A stretch of 64,000 nt of DNA, taken from positions 17,577 to 81,576 of the forward strand of contig NZ_MRAV01000015.1 of assembly GCF_002752355.1 (NCBI RefSeq), in the 5' to 3' direction. The notes beneath the pieces were generated by a model that saw only the letters and a list, made by a program, of their open reading frames with translations, was not told the DNA's origin and did not search any database. Positions 1 to 9,337 of this stretch are shown one piece after another. Position 1 is the first letter of the stretch. The number at the start of each line of letters is the position of its first letter. The position numbers were made by a program, and so were the translations under genes. This stretch comes from Leucobacter sp. OLIS6 (GTDB taxonomy: Bacteria; Actinomycetota; Actinomycetes; Actinomycetales; Microbacteriaceae).

Positions 1-816
1 ACCAAGGGCGCCCCGATCGCCGACGCGTTCTTCGGCGTCGACCAGATCTTCGCGTCCCGGCTCATCGACGGCGGGATCACGGAGGCGTACACGCCGAAGG
101 GCCTGCCCGCCGGTGCGAAGCAGCTCGCGGCCGACGACCGCGGATCGCTGACCGCCGTCGACTACGGCGCCACCTGCCTGAACATCGACACGGGCTGGTT
201 CGCGAAGCACGGCATCGCGGCCCCCACGGGCTACGACGCGCTCACCGACGCGAAGTACAAGGATCTTGCCGTCGTGCTCGACCCCACCGCCTCGTCGACC
301 GGCGGTTCGTTCCTCGTCGGCACCGTCGCGAAGTTCGGCGAGAACGGCTTCGCCGACTACTGGAAGCAGGTCGCGAAGAACGGCACCCGCGTCGAGCAGG
401 GCTGGACCGAGGCCTACAACGGCCAGTTCACCCAGGGCGGCGGCACCGGCACCCGTCCGATCGTCGTCTCGTACGCGACCTCGCCCGCCTGGACGCTCAC
501 CAAGGACGGCTCGGCGTCCACCACGGCCGCCCTGCTCGACACCTGCTCCAACCAGGTCGAATACGCGGGCGTGCTGAAGGGCGCCGCCAACCCCGAGGGC
601 GCGAAGAAGGTCGTCGACTACCTCGTCTCGCGAGAGTTCCAGGACACCATCGCGGAGTCCATGTACATGTTCCCCGTCGACGCCGGCGCGAACGTCCCCG
701 CCGACTGGACGAAGTTCGCGCCGAAGCCCGCGAAGCCGAACGACCTGCCCGCCGCCGAGATCGGTGCGAATCGCGAGTCCTGGCTGAAGACGTGGAGCAC
801 GGCGACCGGCTGGTGA
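1..816 (+). CDS. thiB: Thiamine-type ABC transporter substrate-binding protein, C-terminal part
   Basis: The reading frame is open from the first base, so the start and the signal peptide lie outside the window; 271 residues remain. The sequence resembles the periplasmic thiamine-binding ThiB/TbpA group of the iron/thiamine family, with a family-typical stretch around residues 85-105 (DPTASSTGGSFLVGTVAKFG) and tryptophans in the C-terminal lobe. By family it would bind thiamine or its phosphates at the cell surface and pass them to the permease encoded next. The stop TGA overlaps the GTG of the permease gene (GTGA), which indicates translational coupling. A related iron(III)-binding protein is the main alternative. 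Confidence 0.8.
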   Translation, partial: TKGAPIADAFFGVDQIFASRLIDGGITEAYTPKGLPAGAKQLAADDRGSLTAVDYGATCLNIDTGWFAKHGIAAPTGYDALTDAKYKDLAVVLDPTASSTGGSFLVGTVAKFGENGFADYWKQVAKNGTRVEQGWTEAYNGQFTQGGGTGTRPIVVSYATSPAWTLTKDGSASTTAALLDTCSNQVEYAGVLKGAANPEGAKKVVDYLVSREFQDTIAESMYMFPVDAGANVPADWTKFAPKPAKPNDLPAAEIGANRESWLKTWSTATGW

Positions 817-2525
817 GCCGCTCGACCCGGCGAGCGGGACGCGCGGTCGGCACCGGCCGCGGGTGGGGGATTGCGGCGTGGACCGCCGCGGCCGCGATCC
901 CGCTCGCGTTCCTCGCCGTCTTCTTCCTGCTGCCCGTCCTGTCGCTCATCGCGACGGGCTTCACGACCGAGGGGCGCTTCGACGCGTCCGGGATCCCCGC
1001 GGTGCTCGGCGAGCCCCGCACCTGGAGCGTCGTCGGGCAGACCCTCGCCCAGGCCGCGCTCGGCACGCTGCTGTCCCTCGTGCTCGGCGTGCCCGCCGCG
1101 TTCGTGCTCTATCGGCTCCGGTTCCGCGGCCGTGCCGCGCTGCGCGGCCTCATGACGGTCCCGTTCGTGCTGCCGACGGTCGTGGTGGGCGTCGCCTTCG
1201 AGTCGGTGTTCGGCGAGGGCGGTCCGCTCGCCGCGCTCGGACTCGACCGCACCCTGCTGGTCGTGGTGCTCGCCCTGGCGTTCTTCAACGTCACGGTCGT
1301 CGCCCGCACGGTCGGCGGATTCTGGTCGCAGCTGGACCCGCGCCCCGAGCAGGCGGCGCGCATGCTCGGCGCCGGCCCGGGCCGGGTCTGGTGGACGGTC
1401 ACGCTGCCGCAGATCGCGCCCGCGCTCGCCTCCGCGGCGTCGCTCGTGTTCTTGTTCTGCGCCACCTCGTTCGGCATCGTGCTGATCCTCGGCGGGCGCA
1501 GCCTGTCGAACGTCGAGACCGAGATCTACCGGCTGACCGTGCAGTTCCTCGACCTGCGCGCGGCGGCCGTGCTGTCGCTGCTGCAGTTCGCGCTGGTCGC
1601 CGCCGTGCTGGTCGTGTCCGCCCGACTGCGCCGCAGGCGCGAGCAGACGGTCTCGTTGCGGCCGACCGCGGAGCGGATCCGGCGGGCCCACGCCCCCGCG
1701 ATCGCGGTGGTCGCGGCGACCGTGCTGCTGCTGCACCTGCTGCCCATGATCGCGTTGCTCGTCGGGTCGCTGCGCGGCCGGACCGCCGGTGCCGATGGCG
1801 CTGCCGAGTGGACCCTGCAGAACTACACGAACCTGTTCGTGCCGCCCGCGGATTCCCCGATCGACGGATCCGTGGCCGACGCGCTCGCGACGAGCCTCGG
1901 CATCGCCGCGCTCGCCGCGACGATCGCGCTGCTGCTCGGCGGCCTGGTCGCGCTCGTGGCGTCGCGGCGTCCGAGATCCCGCGTTCTCGCCCGGGGGATC
2001 GAGTGGTTCGACGGCGCGATCATGCTGCCGCTCGGGGTCTCGGCGGTGACGCTCGGCTTCGGACTGCTGCTCACCATGAACCGGCCGCTCGGGATCGGGC
2101 TCGACCTGCGCACCTCGACGGTGCTGATCCCCATCGCGCAGGCGCTCGTCGCGCTGCCCATCGTGGTGCGGACCCTGCTGCCCGTGCTGCGCGGGATCGA
2201 CCCGCGGCAGCGGGACGCCGCCGCCATGCTCGGCGCGGGCCCGCTGCGGGTGCTCGGCACGATCGACCTGCCGCTGCTCGGCCGGTCGGCGGGGCTCGCG
2301 GCGGGCTTCGCCCTCGCGGCTTCGCTCGGCGAGTTCGGCGCGACCTCGTTCCTGGTGCGTCCCGACACCCAGACCCTCCCCGTCGTGATCGCGCAGCTGA
2401 TCGGCAGGCAGGGGAGCGACAGCTATGGCACTGCGCTCGCGGGCGCGGTCGTGCTGGGTGCGATCACGGCGGGGATCATGCTGCTGGCGGAGCGGTGGCG
2501 CGGAGAGGCGGCGGCAGAATGGTGA
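813..2525 (+). CDS. thiP: ABC transporter permease with two fused membrane domains (ThiP-like)
   Basis: The 570-residue protein has two MetI-like permease halves in one chain, as in ThiP and FbpB. Each half has an EAA-type loop that docks on the ATPase: EQAARMLGAGPGRV from about residue 179 and QRDAAAMLGAGPLRV from about residue 466. Around twelve hydrophobic segments are visible. The GTG at 813 overlaps the upstream stop as GTGA; an upstream GTG at 792 in the same frame would overlap the binding-protein gene more and is less likely. By family and context it carries thiamine or a related substrate across the membrane. Iron transport remains possible because the two families share this architecture. 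Confidence 0.85.
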   Translation: MSRSTRRAGRAVGTGRGWGIAAWTAAAAIPLAFLAVFFLLPVLSLIATGFTTEGRFDASGIPAVLGEPRTWSVVGQTLAQAALGTLLSLVLGVPAAFVLYRLRFRGRAALRGLMTVPFVLPTVVVGVAFESVFGEGGPLAALGLDRTLLVVVLALAFFNVTVVARTVGGFWSQLDPRPEQAARMLGAGPGRVWWTVTLPQIAPALASAASLVFLFCATSFGIVLILGGRSLSNVETEIYRLTVQFLDLRAAAVLSLLQFALVAAVLVVSARLRRRREQTVSLRPTAERIRRAHAPAIAVVAATVLLLHLLPMIALLVGSLRGRTAGADGAAEWTLQNYTNLFVPPADSPIDGSVADALATSLGIAALAATIALLLGGLVALVASRRPRSRVLARGIEWFDGAIMLPLGVSAVTLGFGLLLTMNRPLGIGLDLRTSTVLIPIAQALVALPIVVRTLLPVLRGIDPRQRDAAAMLGAGPLRVLGTIDLPLLGRSAGLAAGFALAASLGEFGATSFLVRPDTQTLPVVIAQLIGRQGSDSYGTALAGAVVLGAITAGIMLLAERWRGEAAAEW

Positions 2526-3256
2526 CCGAGACGAAGGAGCGGCGCATGGCGGAAGCGGACGGGACGGAGCGGGCGGTCGGAACGCGCGGACTCTCCGTGG
2601 ACCGCGCGACGGTGCGGTACCCGGGGACCGACGCGTCCGCACGGCCGGCGGTCGACAGAGCGAGCCTCGCTGTCGAGGAGCGCGAGATCGTCGCGCTGCT
2701 CGGACCGAGCGGTTGCGGCAAGTCGACCCTGCTGCGGGCGGTCGCGGGGCTCGAGCCGCTCGCCGGTGGCCGCATCGCGTGGGCGGGCGAGGACCTCGCC
2801 GGGGTCGCACCGCACCGGCGCGGCTTCGGGCTGATGTTCCAGGACGGGCAGCTGTTCGGGCACCGGAACGTCGGGGCGAACGTCTCCTACGGGATGGAAT
2901 CTCAGCGGATGCCCAAGCCGGAGCGCGCCGCGCGCGTCGCCGAGCTGCTCGAGCTGGTCGGTCTGCCGGGGAGCGAGGGGCGGCGCGTGACGGAGCTATC
3001 GGGCGGTGAACGCCAGCGGATCGCGCTCGCGCGCTCCCTCGCGCCCCGGCCGCGCCTGCTGCTGCTCGACGAACCCCTCTCGGCGCTCGACCGCGAGCTG
3101 CGGACACGCCTCGCAGAGGACCTGGCACGGCTGCTGCGCGAGACGGGTACGACCGCGATCCTCGTGACCCACGACCCGGAGGAGGCCGAGGCGATCGCCG
3201 ACCGCGTCGTCCGCATGCGCGACGGCCGTGTGCTCGCGGAGGAGAGCGCGGCGTGA
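2519..3256 (+). CDS. ABC transporter ATP-binding protein for the thiamine-type importer
   Basis: A 245-residue ATPase with all expected motifs: Walker A GPSGCGKST at residues 62-70, signature LSGGERQ at 160-166, and Walker B ending in DE at 184-185, followed by a switch histidine (VTHD). It energises the permease encoded upstream. The ATG at 2519 lies inside the last codons of the permease gene, an overlap typical of coupled translation. Length and motifs match ThiQ/PotA-like ATPases, and position is the main reason for assigning it to thiamine. The residues before the core are variable, so the start could be a few codons later (GTG 2522 or ATG 2546). Confidence 0.85.
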   Translation: MVTETKERRMAEADGTERAVGTRGLSVDRATVRYPGTDASARPAVDRASLAVEEREIVALLGPSGCGKSTLLRAVAGLEPLAGGRIAWAGEDLAGVAPHRRGFGLMFQDGQLFGHRNVGANVSYGMESQRMPKPERAARVAELLELVGLPGSEGRRVTELSGGERQRIALARSLAPRPRLLLLDEPLSALDRELRTRLAEDLARLLRETGTTAILVTHDPEEAEAIADRVVRMRDGRVLAEESAA

Positions 3257-3858
3257 GCGGACCGGGAATCGGGCCGGATCCCGGCGCGGAGGCGGTCGCG
3301 CGCGACCTTCTGGTGCGGACGGCTCTGCTGCGCGGACGCCCGCCGCGCGTGGTGCTCGTGGACGGTCGATCCGGATCCGGGAAGACCACGATCGCGGGTG
3401 CACTGGTGCCGCTGCTCGCTGGAGCGCTCGGTGCCCCCGCCGAGCTGCTGCGGGTCGAGGATCTGTACCCCGGCTGGGACGGGCTCGCGGCGGGCGCCGC
3501 CGCGGTGCCCGCGGCGCTGCGCACGGGACGCTACCGTCGCTACGACTGGATCGCCGGAGGCTTCGCCGAGGAATGCGGGATCGAGCGCGGCCGGCCGCTC
3601 GTGATCGAGGGCTGCGGCGCGCTCAGCGCCGAGAACCTGGCCGCCGCCCGGGCCTGGGCGGCGGGGTCGGGCACCGGCATCGGTGCCGTGCTGCCGGTGT
3701 GGATCGAGCTGCCCGCGGAGGAGCGCCGTCGCCGGGCGCTCGCCCGGGACGGCGAGGCGTTCCGGCCGTACTGGGACCGCTGGGCGAGCCAGGAGGACGC
3801 GCTCGCCGCGTGCACGCACCCGATCGCGCTGGCGCGCGAGATCCTGCACGGCGGGTGA
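3253..3858 (+). CDS. P-loop ATP-binding protein, uridine-kinase-like
   Basis: A 201-residue protein that starts with GTG in a GTGA overlap with the ATPase gene. It has a clear P-loop, GRSGSGKTT at residues 38-46, after a VLVDG strand, and a downstream VEDLYPGW stretch seen in actinobacterial uridine-kinase-like proteins, where the acidic residues would lie near the phosphate acceptor. The substrate cannot be told from sequence. Co-transcription with a thiamine-type importer makes a role in phosphorylating an imported vitamin or nucleoside conceivable, but this is only inference from neighbourhood. Confidence 0.7.
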   Translation: MSGPGIGPDPGAEAVARDLLVRTALLRGRPPRVVLVDGRSGSGKTTIAGALVPLLAGALGAPAELLRVEDLYPGWDGLAAGAAAVPAALRTGRYRRYDWIAGGFAEECGIERGRPLVIEGCGALSAENLAAARAWAAGSGTGIGAVLPVWIELPAEERRRRALARDGEAFRPYWDRWASQEDALAACTHPIALAREILHGG

Positions 3859-3887
3859 GCCGGCCCGCCCGCCCGCCGAAGCGGCGT

Positions 3888-3920
3888 TCCGGAGCCGACG
3901 GCGCCGACCGCTGCTCCGGA
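3888..3920. terminator. Possible bidirectional terminator between convergent genes
   Basis: Eight-base perfect arms (TCCGGAGC at 3888-3895 and its complement at 3913-3920) enclose a 17-base loop in the 72-bp gap between the kinase gene and the convergent permease gene. There is no T-run, so this is a weak call. Confidence 0.35.
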
Positions 3921-3930
3921 GCGATCCGGA

Positions 3931-5403
3931 TCAGTGCCCGTGCGCCTCGGAGCCCGCGGCCTCGTCGGCCGCGATCTGCTCGGCGTCGGCCGCGGGCGCG
4001 GCGCCCGCGCTCGCAGCCCGGCGCTTCGCGAGCGAGCGGCGCACCAGGGGCCAGCAGGCGATCAGCACGCCGGTCGCGATAAGGCTCGTCCAGACCTGGG
4101 TTCGGCCGCTCTCGGAGCTCAGCATCACGACGAGCACCGCGGCGATCGCGGCGATGAGGAGGATGTTGAGCCAGGGGTGGAGCCACATCTTCAGCTTCAG
4201 CCCGGCGGCCTCTTCAGCCGACATCTTCTGCCGCATGCGCATCTGCGTGAGCGCGATGAAGACGTAGACGAAGAGCGCGACGAGGCCGGCCGAGTTCATG
4301 ATGAAGTCGAAGACGCCCGACTCGGGCGCCGCGAAGTTGACGAGGGTCGCCGCGACCGCGCCGATCGTGGAGGCGAACAGTGCGAAGGCGGGGACTCCCG
4401 AGCGCGTCCTGCGCATCATGAGGCGCGGGGCGTAGCCCTGCTCGGCGAGGGCAGCGAACATGCGCGACGCCGAGTAGAGGCCCGAGTTGAGCACCGAGAT
4501 CACGGCGGTGAAGATGATGATCTGCATGATCGCGGCGGCGCCGGGGACGCCGAGCAGCGAGAACACGTAGGTGAAGGGTGCGGTCGCCACGTTCACGGGC
4601 TCGGGCAGCTCGTCCCAGGGGACGACCATCGTGATGATGAGCACGGCGCCGACGAAGAACAGCAGGATCCGCCAGATCACGGTGCTCGTGGCCTGCTTGA
4701 TGCCCTTTGCGGGGTTCTCGGACTCGGCCGCGGCCATCACCGCGATCTCGGTGCCGAAGTACGAGAAGATGACGAGCGCGACGCCCGTGAACGCGATGCC
4801 GAAGCCGTTCGGGGCGAATCCGCCGTGCTCCCAGAGGTTCGGCACGGAGAAGGTCGACTGCGGCCACAGGCCGAGCGCGAAGAGCAGGCCCGCGCCGAGG
4901 AACACGACGATCGCGATGACCTTGATGCTGGCGAGCCAGAACTCGACCTCGCCGAAGGTGCGCACCGAGATCAGGTTGGCGCCGATGAACACGGCGATCA
5001 GGATCAGCGACCACGCCCAACCCGGCAGGAACGCGAACCAGGAGTGCAGGGTCTCGCCGCCGAGCACCGCCTCGTAGGCGAGCACGCCGACCCAGAAGTA
5101 CCAGTAGAGCCAGCCGACGAGGTAGGCGGCCCAGTCGCCGAGCCCGACTCGGGCGTACTCCATGAACGAGCCGATCGCCGGCCGGGCCGCGGCCATCTCG
5201 CCGAGCATGCGCATCGCGAGGAACACGAGCAGGCCGCCGATGAGGTAGGAGATGATCGCGGCCGGACCCACCGAGCGGATGATGTTGCCGGATCCGACGA
5301 AGAGGCTCGCGCCGATGATGCCGCCCAGCGTGATCATGGTGACGTGCCGCGGGCGGAGCTTGGCCCCGTTCGACGGGGACGGAGCGGAAGCCGGTTCCTG
5401 CAC
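3931..5403 (-). CDS. Amino-acid permease of the APC superfamily (AAT-like)
   Basis: A 490-residue protein with about twelve hydrophobic segments. The N-terminal part has the APC substrate-binding signature (MITLGGIIGASLFVGSG, residues ~22-38), where unwound TM1 contacts the amino-acid backbone, followed by an ARPAIGSFMEYAR stretch typical of the AAT group (GabP, LysP, ProY, CycA). It is therefore a proton-coupled amino-acid importer of the inner membrane; the substrate is not predictable. The C-terminus is a charged Ala-rich tail ending in EAHGH. The start is GTG, preceded by GAAAGAGGCA at suitable distance. It is a single-gene unit, convergent with the kinase gene. Confidence 0.85.
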   Translation of the reverse strand: MQEPASAPSPSNGAKLRPRHVTMITLGGIIGASLFVGSGNIIRSVGPAAIISYLIGGLLVFLAMRMLGEMAAARPAIGSFMEYARVGLGDWAAYLVGWLYWYFWVGVLAYEAVLGGETLHSWFAFLPGWAWSLILIAVFIGANLISVRTFGEVEFWLASIKVIAIVVFLGAGLLFALGLWPQSTFSVPNLWEHGGFAPNGFGIAFTGVALVIFSYFGTEIAVMAAAESENPAKGIKQATSTVIWRILLFFVGAVLIITMVVPWDELPEPVNVATAPFTYVFSLLGVPGAAAIMQIIIFTAVISVLNSGLYSASRMFAALAEQGYAPRLMMRRTRSGVPAFALFASTIGAVAATLVNFAAPESGVFDFIMNSAGLVALFVYVFIALTQMRMRQKMSAEEAAGLKLKMWLHPWLNILLIAAIAAVLVVMLSSESGRTQVWTSLIATGVLIACWPLVRRSLAKRRAASAGAAPAADAEQIAADEAAGSEAHGH

Positions 5404-5488
5404 GGGTGATGCCTCTTTCGGTTCGACGGCGGCGGGGTTCGCCGTGTGGCATGGTACCCGCGCGGCCGTGCGAAACGAAATTGAGATA

Positions 5489-5929
5489 TCAGTTGCGCCG
5501 GACCGCTCGCCGGATCCCGAGGATCGCGCACCCGATCGCGGCGCCGACCGCGTTGAGCACGACGTCGGACAGATCCGGGACCCGACCGGGGATCACCGAT
5601 TGGCTCAGCTCGATCGCCGCGGTCGCCGCGACGCAGATCGGCAGCGCGAACCACCACGCGCGACGGGGGAGCACCGCGGCGACCGCGAGGCCGAGCGGCA
5701 CGAACAGCGCGATGTTGGCGAGATCCTCGATCTGCATCGTCGTGAGTGACGCATCGAAGCGGCCGAGCACCGCATTGATCGCGTCGACCGCCTCGATACG
5801 TGCCATCAGCACGAGACCGCGCGGTCCGAGCGTCGCGACGCCGATCCCGGCGACGACGAGCAGCAGGAAGACGACCGCGGCGGGACGGGGAGCGTGCTCG
5901 GTGCGGACGGTCGGTGCGTGAGCGGACAT
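5489..5929 (-). CDS. VanZ-family membrane protein
   Basis: A 146-residue protein with four hydrophobic segments. It has the VanZ core: a DLANIALFVPLG helix near residues 69-80, a loop with IELSQSVIPGR around 107-117, and DLSDVVLNAVGAAIG near 119-133. VanZ proteins are small membrane proteins; the founding member raises teicoplanin resistance, but most chromosomal relatives have no known function. The ATG is preceded by AGGTT on the minus strand. It is divergent from purN. No resistance function should be inferred from this gene alone. Confidence 0.8.
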   Translation of the reverse strand: MSAHAPTVRTEHAPRPAAVVFLLLVVAGIGVATLGPRGLVLMARIEAVDAINAVLGRFDASLTTMQIEDLANIALFVPLGLAVAAVLPRRAWWFALPICVAATAAIELSQSVIPGRVPDLSDVVLNAVGAAIGCAILGIRRAVRRN

Positions 5930-6021
5930 GCGGAACCTGCTTTCTTCGGCTGGGCGTGCGAGGCACCCACTCCCATGAGACCGCAGCGACTGTTTCGAGA
6001 GCGTATGCTCCGCGGCCCCGC

Positions 6022-6036
6022 TAGACTTGCCGCGTG
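6022..6036 (+). promoter_or_regulatory. -10 element for leaderless purN-purH transcript
   Basis: TAGACT at 6022-6027 is followed by six bases and then the GTG start. Transcription would begin at or next to the start codon, so the mRNA would have no leader. No Shine-Dalgarno sequence precedes the GTG. The same spacing recurs at eight other genes in this window. Confidence 0.6.
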
Positions 6037-6642
6037 CTGAACATCGCGGTGCTGATCTCCGGTGGGGGCAGCAACCTCAAGGCCCTGATCGACGCGACCT
6101 CCGAACCCGGTTTCCCTGCCCGCATCGCGGTCGTGGGGTCCGACACCGAGGCGCCCGGACTCGCCCACGCCGAAGCCGCGGGCATTCCGACCTTCGTCGT
6201 GCGCCCCGCCGACTCCGACACCCGCGAGGAATGGGGCCAGCTGCTCGCAGCCGCCATCCAGGAGCACGGGGTCGGCACCGGCCCCGAGCCCGGCCTCGTC
6301 GTGAGCGCCGGACTCATGCGGATCCTGCCGCCCGGTTTCGTGCGCCTCTTCTCGCCCGCGCTCATCAACACCCACCCCGCGCTGCTGCCGAACTTCCCCG
6401 GAGCGCACGCCGTGCGCGACGCGCTCGCCGCCGGCGCTCCCGAGACCGGTGTGACCGTGCACGTGATCGACGAGGGCGTCGACACGGGTCCCGTGCTGCG
6501 CCAGCGAACCGTCGTCGTGCGCGACGGCGAGACCGAGGACGAGCTGCACGAGCGGATCAAGCAGCTCGAGCGCCCCCTGCTCGTCGACGTCGTGCGCGAC
6601 ATCGCGACCGGAGACCTGAACCTTCCCCAATCGGCCGAATAG
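6034..6642 (+). CDS. purN: Phosphoribosylglycinamide formyltransferase (GAR transformylase)
   Basis: A 202-residue PurN, the usual length. It transfers the formyl group of 10-formyltetrahydrofolate to GAR in the third step of de novo purine synthesis. The phosphate-binding loop ISGGGSNLK is at residues 8-16. The catalytic triad is visible as Asn112 and His114 in [14 protein letters not shown] and Asp150 in DEGVDTG, matching Asn106, His108 and Asp144 of E. coli PurN. The start is GTG with no ribosome-binding site, directly after a -10-like element. purH begins 13 bp downstream, so the two form an operon. Confidence 0.95.
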   Translation: MLNIAVLISGGGSNLKALIDATSEPGFPARIAVVGSDTEAPGLAHAEAAGIPTFVVRPADSDTREEWGQLLAAAIQEHGVGTGPEPGLVVSAGLMRILPPGFVRLFSPALINTHPALLPNFPGAHAVRDALAAGAPETGVTVHVIDEGVDTGPVLRQRTVVVRDGETEDELHERIKQLERPLLVDVVRDIATGDLNLPQSAE

Positions 6643-6655
6643 GAGACCGAACCTG

Positions 6656-8416
6656 ATGGCAGTCCAGAGCCACGACCCCAGCCTGTACGAGCACCGCGAT
6701 CTGATCCCGGTGCGCCGGGCGCTCATCTCGGTGAGCGACAAGTCCCGCCTGCTCGAACTCGCCGGGGCGCTCGCCGCCGCGGGCGTCGAGATCGTCTCGA
6801 CCGGTTCCACGGCGTCGACGATCCGTGACGCGGGCCACCCGGTCACCGACGTCGCCGAGGTCACCGGATTCGCCGAGGCGCTCGACGGGCGAGTCAAGAC
6901 GCTGCACCCCTCGGTCCACGCCGGCCTGCTCGCCGACCTCCGCCTCGCCGATCACCGCGATCAGCTGGCGCAGCTCGGCATCGAGCCGTTCGAGCTCGTC
7001 GTCGTGAACCTCTACCCGTTCGAGGAGACGGTGGCCGCGGGCAAGCCCGTCGCCGACGTGATCGAGAACGTCGACATCGGCGGCCCGGCGATGGTGCGCG
7101 CCACGGCCAAGAACCACGCCAACGCCGCGATCGTCGTGTCGCCCGAGCGCTACGACGAGGTCATCGAGGCGGTGCAGTCGGGCGGTACGACCCTCGATCT
7201 GCGACGCTCGCTCGCCGCCGACGCGTTCACGCACACCGCTTCGTACGACGCCTCGGTCGCGACCTACTTCCTCGAGCAGGAATTCGTCGGCTGGACGGGC
7301 GAGACCCTCGACGAGGCCGGGTTCGACGCGGACTTCGACGCCGATTTCGGCGCGGAGCAGGGCGCCGAGGCGCTGCTGGACGACGACGCGGACTTCGACG
7401 GCGAGGACGGGGCCGCGGGCTCGATCGACGCGATCTTCGCGATCGACCCCGAGGACCCGACCGGCACCACCGTCGGCCTCGAGGTCGGGGGCCTGCGCGA
7501 CGCGGTGCTGCGCTACGGCGAGAACAGCCACCAGCGCGCAGCGCTCTTCACCGAGCCAGGCGGCACCGGGATTGCGCAGGCGACCCAGCTGCACGGCAAG
7601 GAGATGTCGTACAACAACTACGTCGACGCCGATGCGGCGCTGCGCGCCGCCTACGACCACGACCGCCCGGCGGTCGCGATCATCAAGCACGCGAACCCGT
7701 GCGGCATCGCGGTGGCGCCCGAAGGCGCGGCCGACGAGATCGCGGCGGCCCACGAGCTGGCGCACGCCTGCGACCCGGTGTCGGCGTTCGGCGGTGTGAT
7801 CGCCGCGAACCGCACCGTCACGAAGGCCATGGCCGAGACGGTCTCCGGCATCTTCACCGAGGTGATCATCGCTCCCGGCTTCGACCCCGAGGCGCTCGCG
7901 ATCCTCACACAGAAGAAGAATCTGCGTCTGCTCGTGCTGCCCGGCGACTTCGAGCCGAGTCCGCTCGAGCTGCGCCAGGTCTCGGGCGGCTTCCTGCTGC
8001 AGGACGCCGACCGTTCCTTCGCCCCGGCATCCGAGTGGGAGCTCGCCACCGGCGAGCCCGCGGACGCCGAGACGCTCGCCGAGCTCGAGTTCGCCTGGCG
8101 CGCCTGCCGCGCCGTGAAGTCGAACGCGATCCTGCTCGCGCAGGGCGGCGCCTCGGTCGGCGTCGGCATGGGCCAGGTCAACCGGGTGGACTCGTGCCGC
8201 CTCGCGGTCGAGCGTGCGGGGGACCGCGCCACGGGCTCGGTCGCCGCGTCCGACGCGTTCTTCCCCTTCGCGGACGGCCTGCAGGTGCTGCTCGACGCCG
8301 GCGTGCGCGCCGTCGTACAGCCGGGCGGCTCGGTGCGCGATCCCGAGGTGATCGAAGCCGCGAAGGCGGCCGGTGTGACGATGTACTTCACCGGGGAGCG
8401 CCACTTCTTCCACTGA
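6656..8416 (+). CDS. purH: Bifunctional AICAR transformylase/IMP cyclohydrolase with acidic linker
   Basis: PurH performs the last two steps to IMP: formylation of AICAR and ring closure. The N-terminal MGS-like cyclohydrolase domain (residues ~15-205, with [12 protein letters not shown] and IVSTGST) precedes the AICAR transformylase domain, which has RYGENSHQ from residue 286 and the catalytic KHANPCG (Lys344, His345). The protein has 586 residues; the usual length is 510-540. The excess lies in the linker at about residues 213-270, which holds an Asp/Glu/Ala-rich stretch with repeated F-D-A-D and DFDG-like units. All catalytic motifs are intact, so the enzyme should be active. Confidence 0.95.
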   Translation: MAVQSHDPSLYEHRDLIPVRRALISVSDKSRLLELAGALAAAGVEIVSTGSTASTIRDAGHPVTDVAEVTGFAEALDGRVKTLHPSVHAGLLADLRLADHRDQLAQLGIEPFELVVVNLYPFEETVAAGKPVADVIENVDIGGPAMVRATAKNHANAAIVVSPERYDEVIEAVQSGGTTLDLRRSLAADAFTHTASYDASVATYFLEQEFVGWTGETLDEAGFDADFDADFGAEQGAEALLDDDADFDGEDGAAGSIDAIFAIDPEDPTGTTVGLEVGGLRDAVLRYGENSHQRAALFTEPGGTGIAQATQLHGKEMSYNNYVDADAALRAAYDHDRPAVAIIKHANPCGIAVAPEGAADEIAAAHELAHACDPVSAFGGVIAANRTVTKAMAETVSGIFTEVIIAPGFDPEALAILTQKKNLRLLVLPGDFEPSPLELRQVSGGFLLQDADRSFAPASEWELATGEPADAETLAELEFAWRACRAVKSNAILLAQGGASVGVGMGQVNRVDSCRLAVERAGDRATGSVAASDAFFPFADGLQVLLDAGVRAVVQPGGSVRDPEVIEAAKAAGVTMYFTGERHFFH

Positions 8417-8428
8417 GCTCCGTGCTCG

Positions 8429-8470
8429 CGCCGAGGGCGCCGGATCCTGCGGGAACCGGCGCCCTCGGCG
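8429..8470 (+). terminator. Terminator hairpin after purH
   Basis: Fifteen-base perfect arms (8429-8443 and 8456-8470) surround a 12-base loop, 12 bp after the purH stop. The stem is GC-rich and lacks a T-run, as usual in such genomes. Confidence 0.7.
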
Positions 8471-8550
8471 TTCCTCCGGCGTCGGCCGACGGTACCGTCG
8501 GCTGACCCGGGAGGCACCCAGGGACGACGCGGAGCGCCCGCGTCGGTCCG

Positions 8551-8566
8551 TACCGTCTGAGGTATG
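8551..8566 (+). promoter_or_regulatory. -10 element for leaderless ABC ATPase transcript
   Basis: TACCGT at 8551-8556 is followed by seven bases and then the ATG at 8564. No ribosome-binding site is visible, which fits a leaderless message. Confidence 0.5.
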
Positions 8567-9337
8567 GAGACACAGCCAAGCGACCTCGGGCTCATCGCCC
8601 GCGTCACCCACCTCAGCAAGCACTACGGCTCGGGCGAGCACCGCGTGGTCGCCCTCGACGACGTCTCGATCGGGATCCGACGCGGTGAGTTCACCGCGAT
8701 CATGGGTCCGTCCGGCTCGGGCAAGTCCACACTCATGCACGTCATGGCCGGCCTCGATACCGCGGACACCGACGGCGGCGGGCGCGTCTGGCTCGGGGAT
8801 CAGGAGATCACCGGCATGCGCGACGCCGAGCTCACGGTCCTGCGCCGACGCCGGGTCGGCTTCGTGTTTCAGGCGTTCAACCTGGTGCCGACGCTCGACG
8901 CGCAGGACAACATCACGCTCCCGTTCGAGCTCGACGGCCGTCGGCCGACGCGCGAGGAACGGGACTGGATCGACAGCATCGTCGACGCGCTCGGGCTGCG
9001 CGAGCGTCTCACCCATCGCCCGCATCAGCTGTCCGGCGGACAGCAGCAGCGCGTCGCGATCGCGCGCGCTCTTGCACGCCGCCCCGACCTGCTGTTCGCT
9101 GACGAGCCGACCGGCGCGCTCGACTCGCGCACCAGCCGCGAGGTGCTGGCGCTGCTGCGGGACGCGGCGCACCGTTCCGGTCAGAGCATCGCGATGGTCA
9201 CGCACGATCCGATCGCGGCGAGCCACGCCGACCGGATCCTGTTCCTCGCGGACGGCCGCATCGTCGACGATCGCGGCCCCATGAGCGCCGAGGACATCTC
9301 GCGCACGATGCTCGGCATGGAAGCGGTGGCGCGATGA
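8564..9337 (+). CDS. ABC transporter ATP-binding protein, LolD/MacB group
   Basis: A 257-residue ATPase. Walker [10 protein letters not shown] is at residues 48-56, the signature LSGGQQQR begins at 156, and Walker B ends in Asp180-Glu181. The sequence between ([23 protein letters not shown]) is typical of the LolD/MacB/FtsE group, whose members power FtsX-like permeases that move lipoproteins, peptides or drugs or respond to cell-wall stress rather than importing nutrients. The stop overlaps the ATG of the permease gene. The substrate is unknown. Confidence 0.85.
   Translation: METQPSDLGLIARVTHLSKHYGSGEHRVVALDDVSIGIRRGEFTAIMGPSGSGKSTLMHVMAGLDTADTDGGGRVWLGDQEITGMRDAELTVLRRRRVGFVFQAFNLVPTLDAQDNITLPFELDGRRPTREERDWIDSIVDALGLRERLTHRPHQLSGGQQQRVAIARALARRPDLLFADEPTGALDSRTSREVLALLRDAAHRSGQSIAMVTHDPIAASHADRILFLADGRIVDDRGPMSAEDISRTMLGMEAVAR

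Noticed and set aside
618..3524. Very long minus-strand open frame opposite the thiamine transporter genes
   Set aside because: It is Arg/Pro/Ala-rich and low in complexity, as expected for antisense frames in GC-rich DNA, and it faces three well-supported genes.
7315..7440. Frameshift or assembly error as cause of the PurH insert
   Set aside because: The frame is continuous, composition is normal for the genome, and both flanking domains are intact in the same frame.
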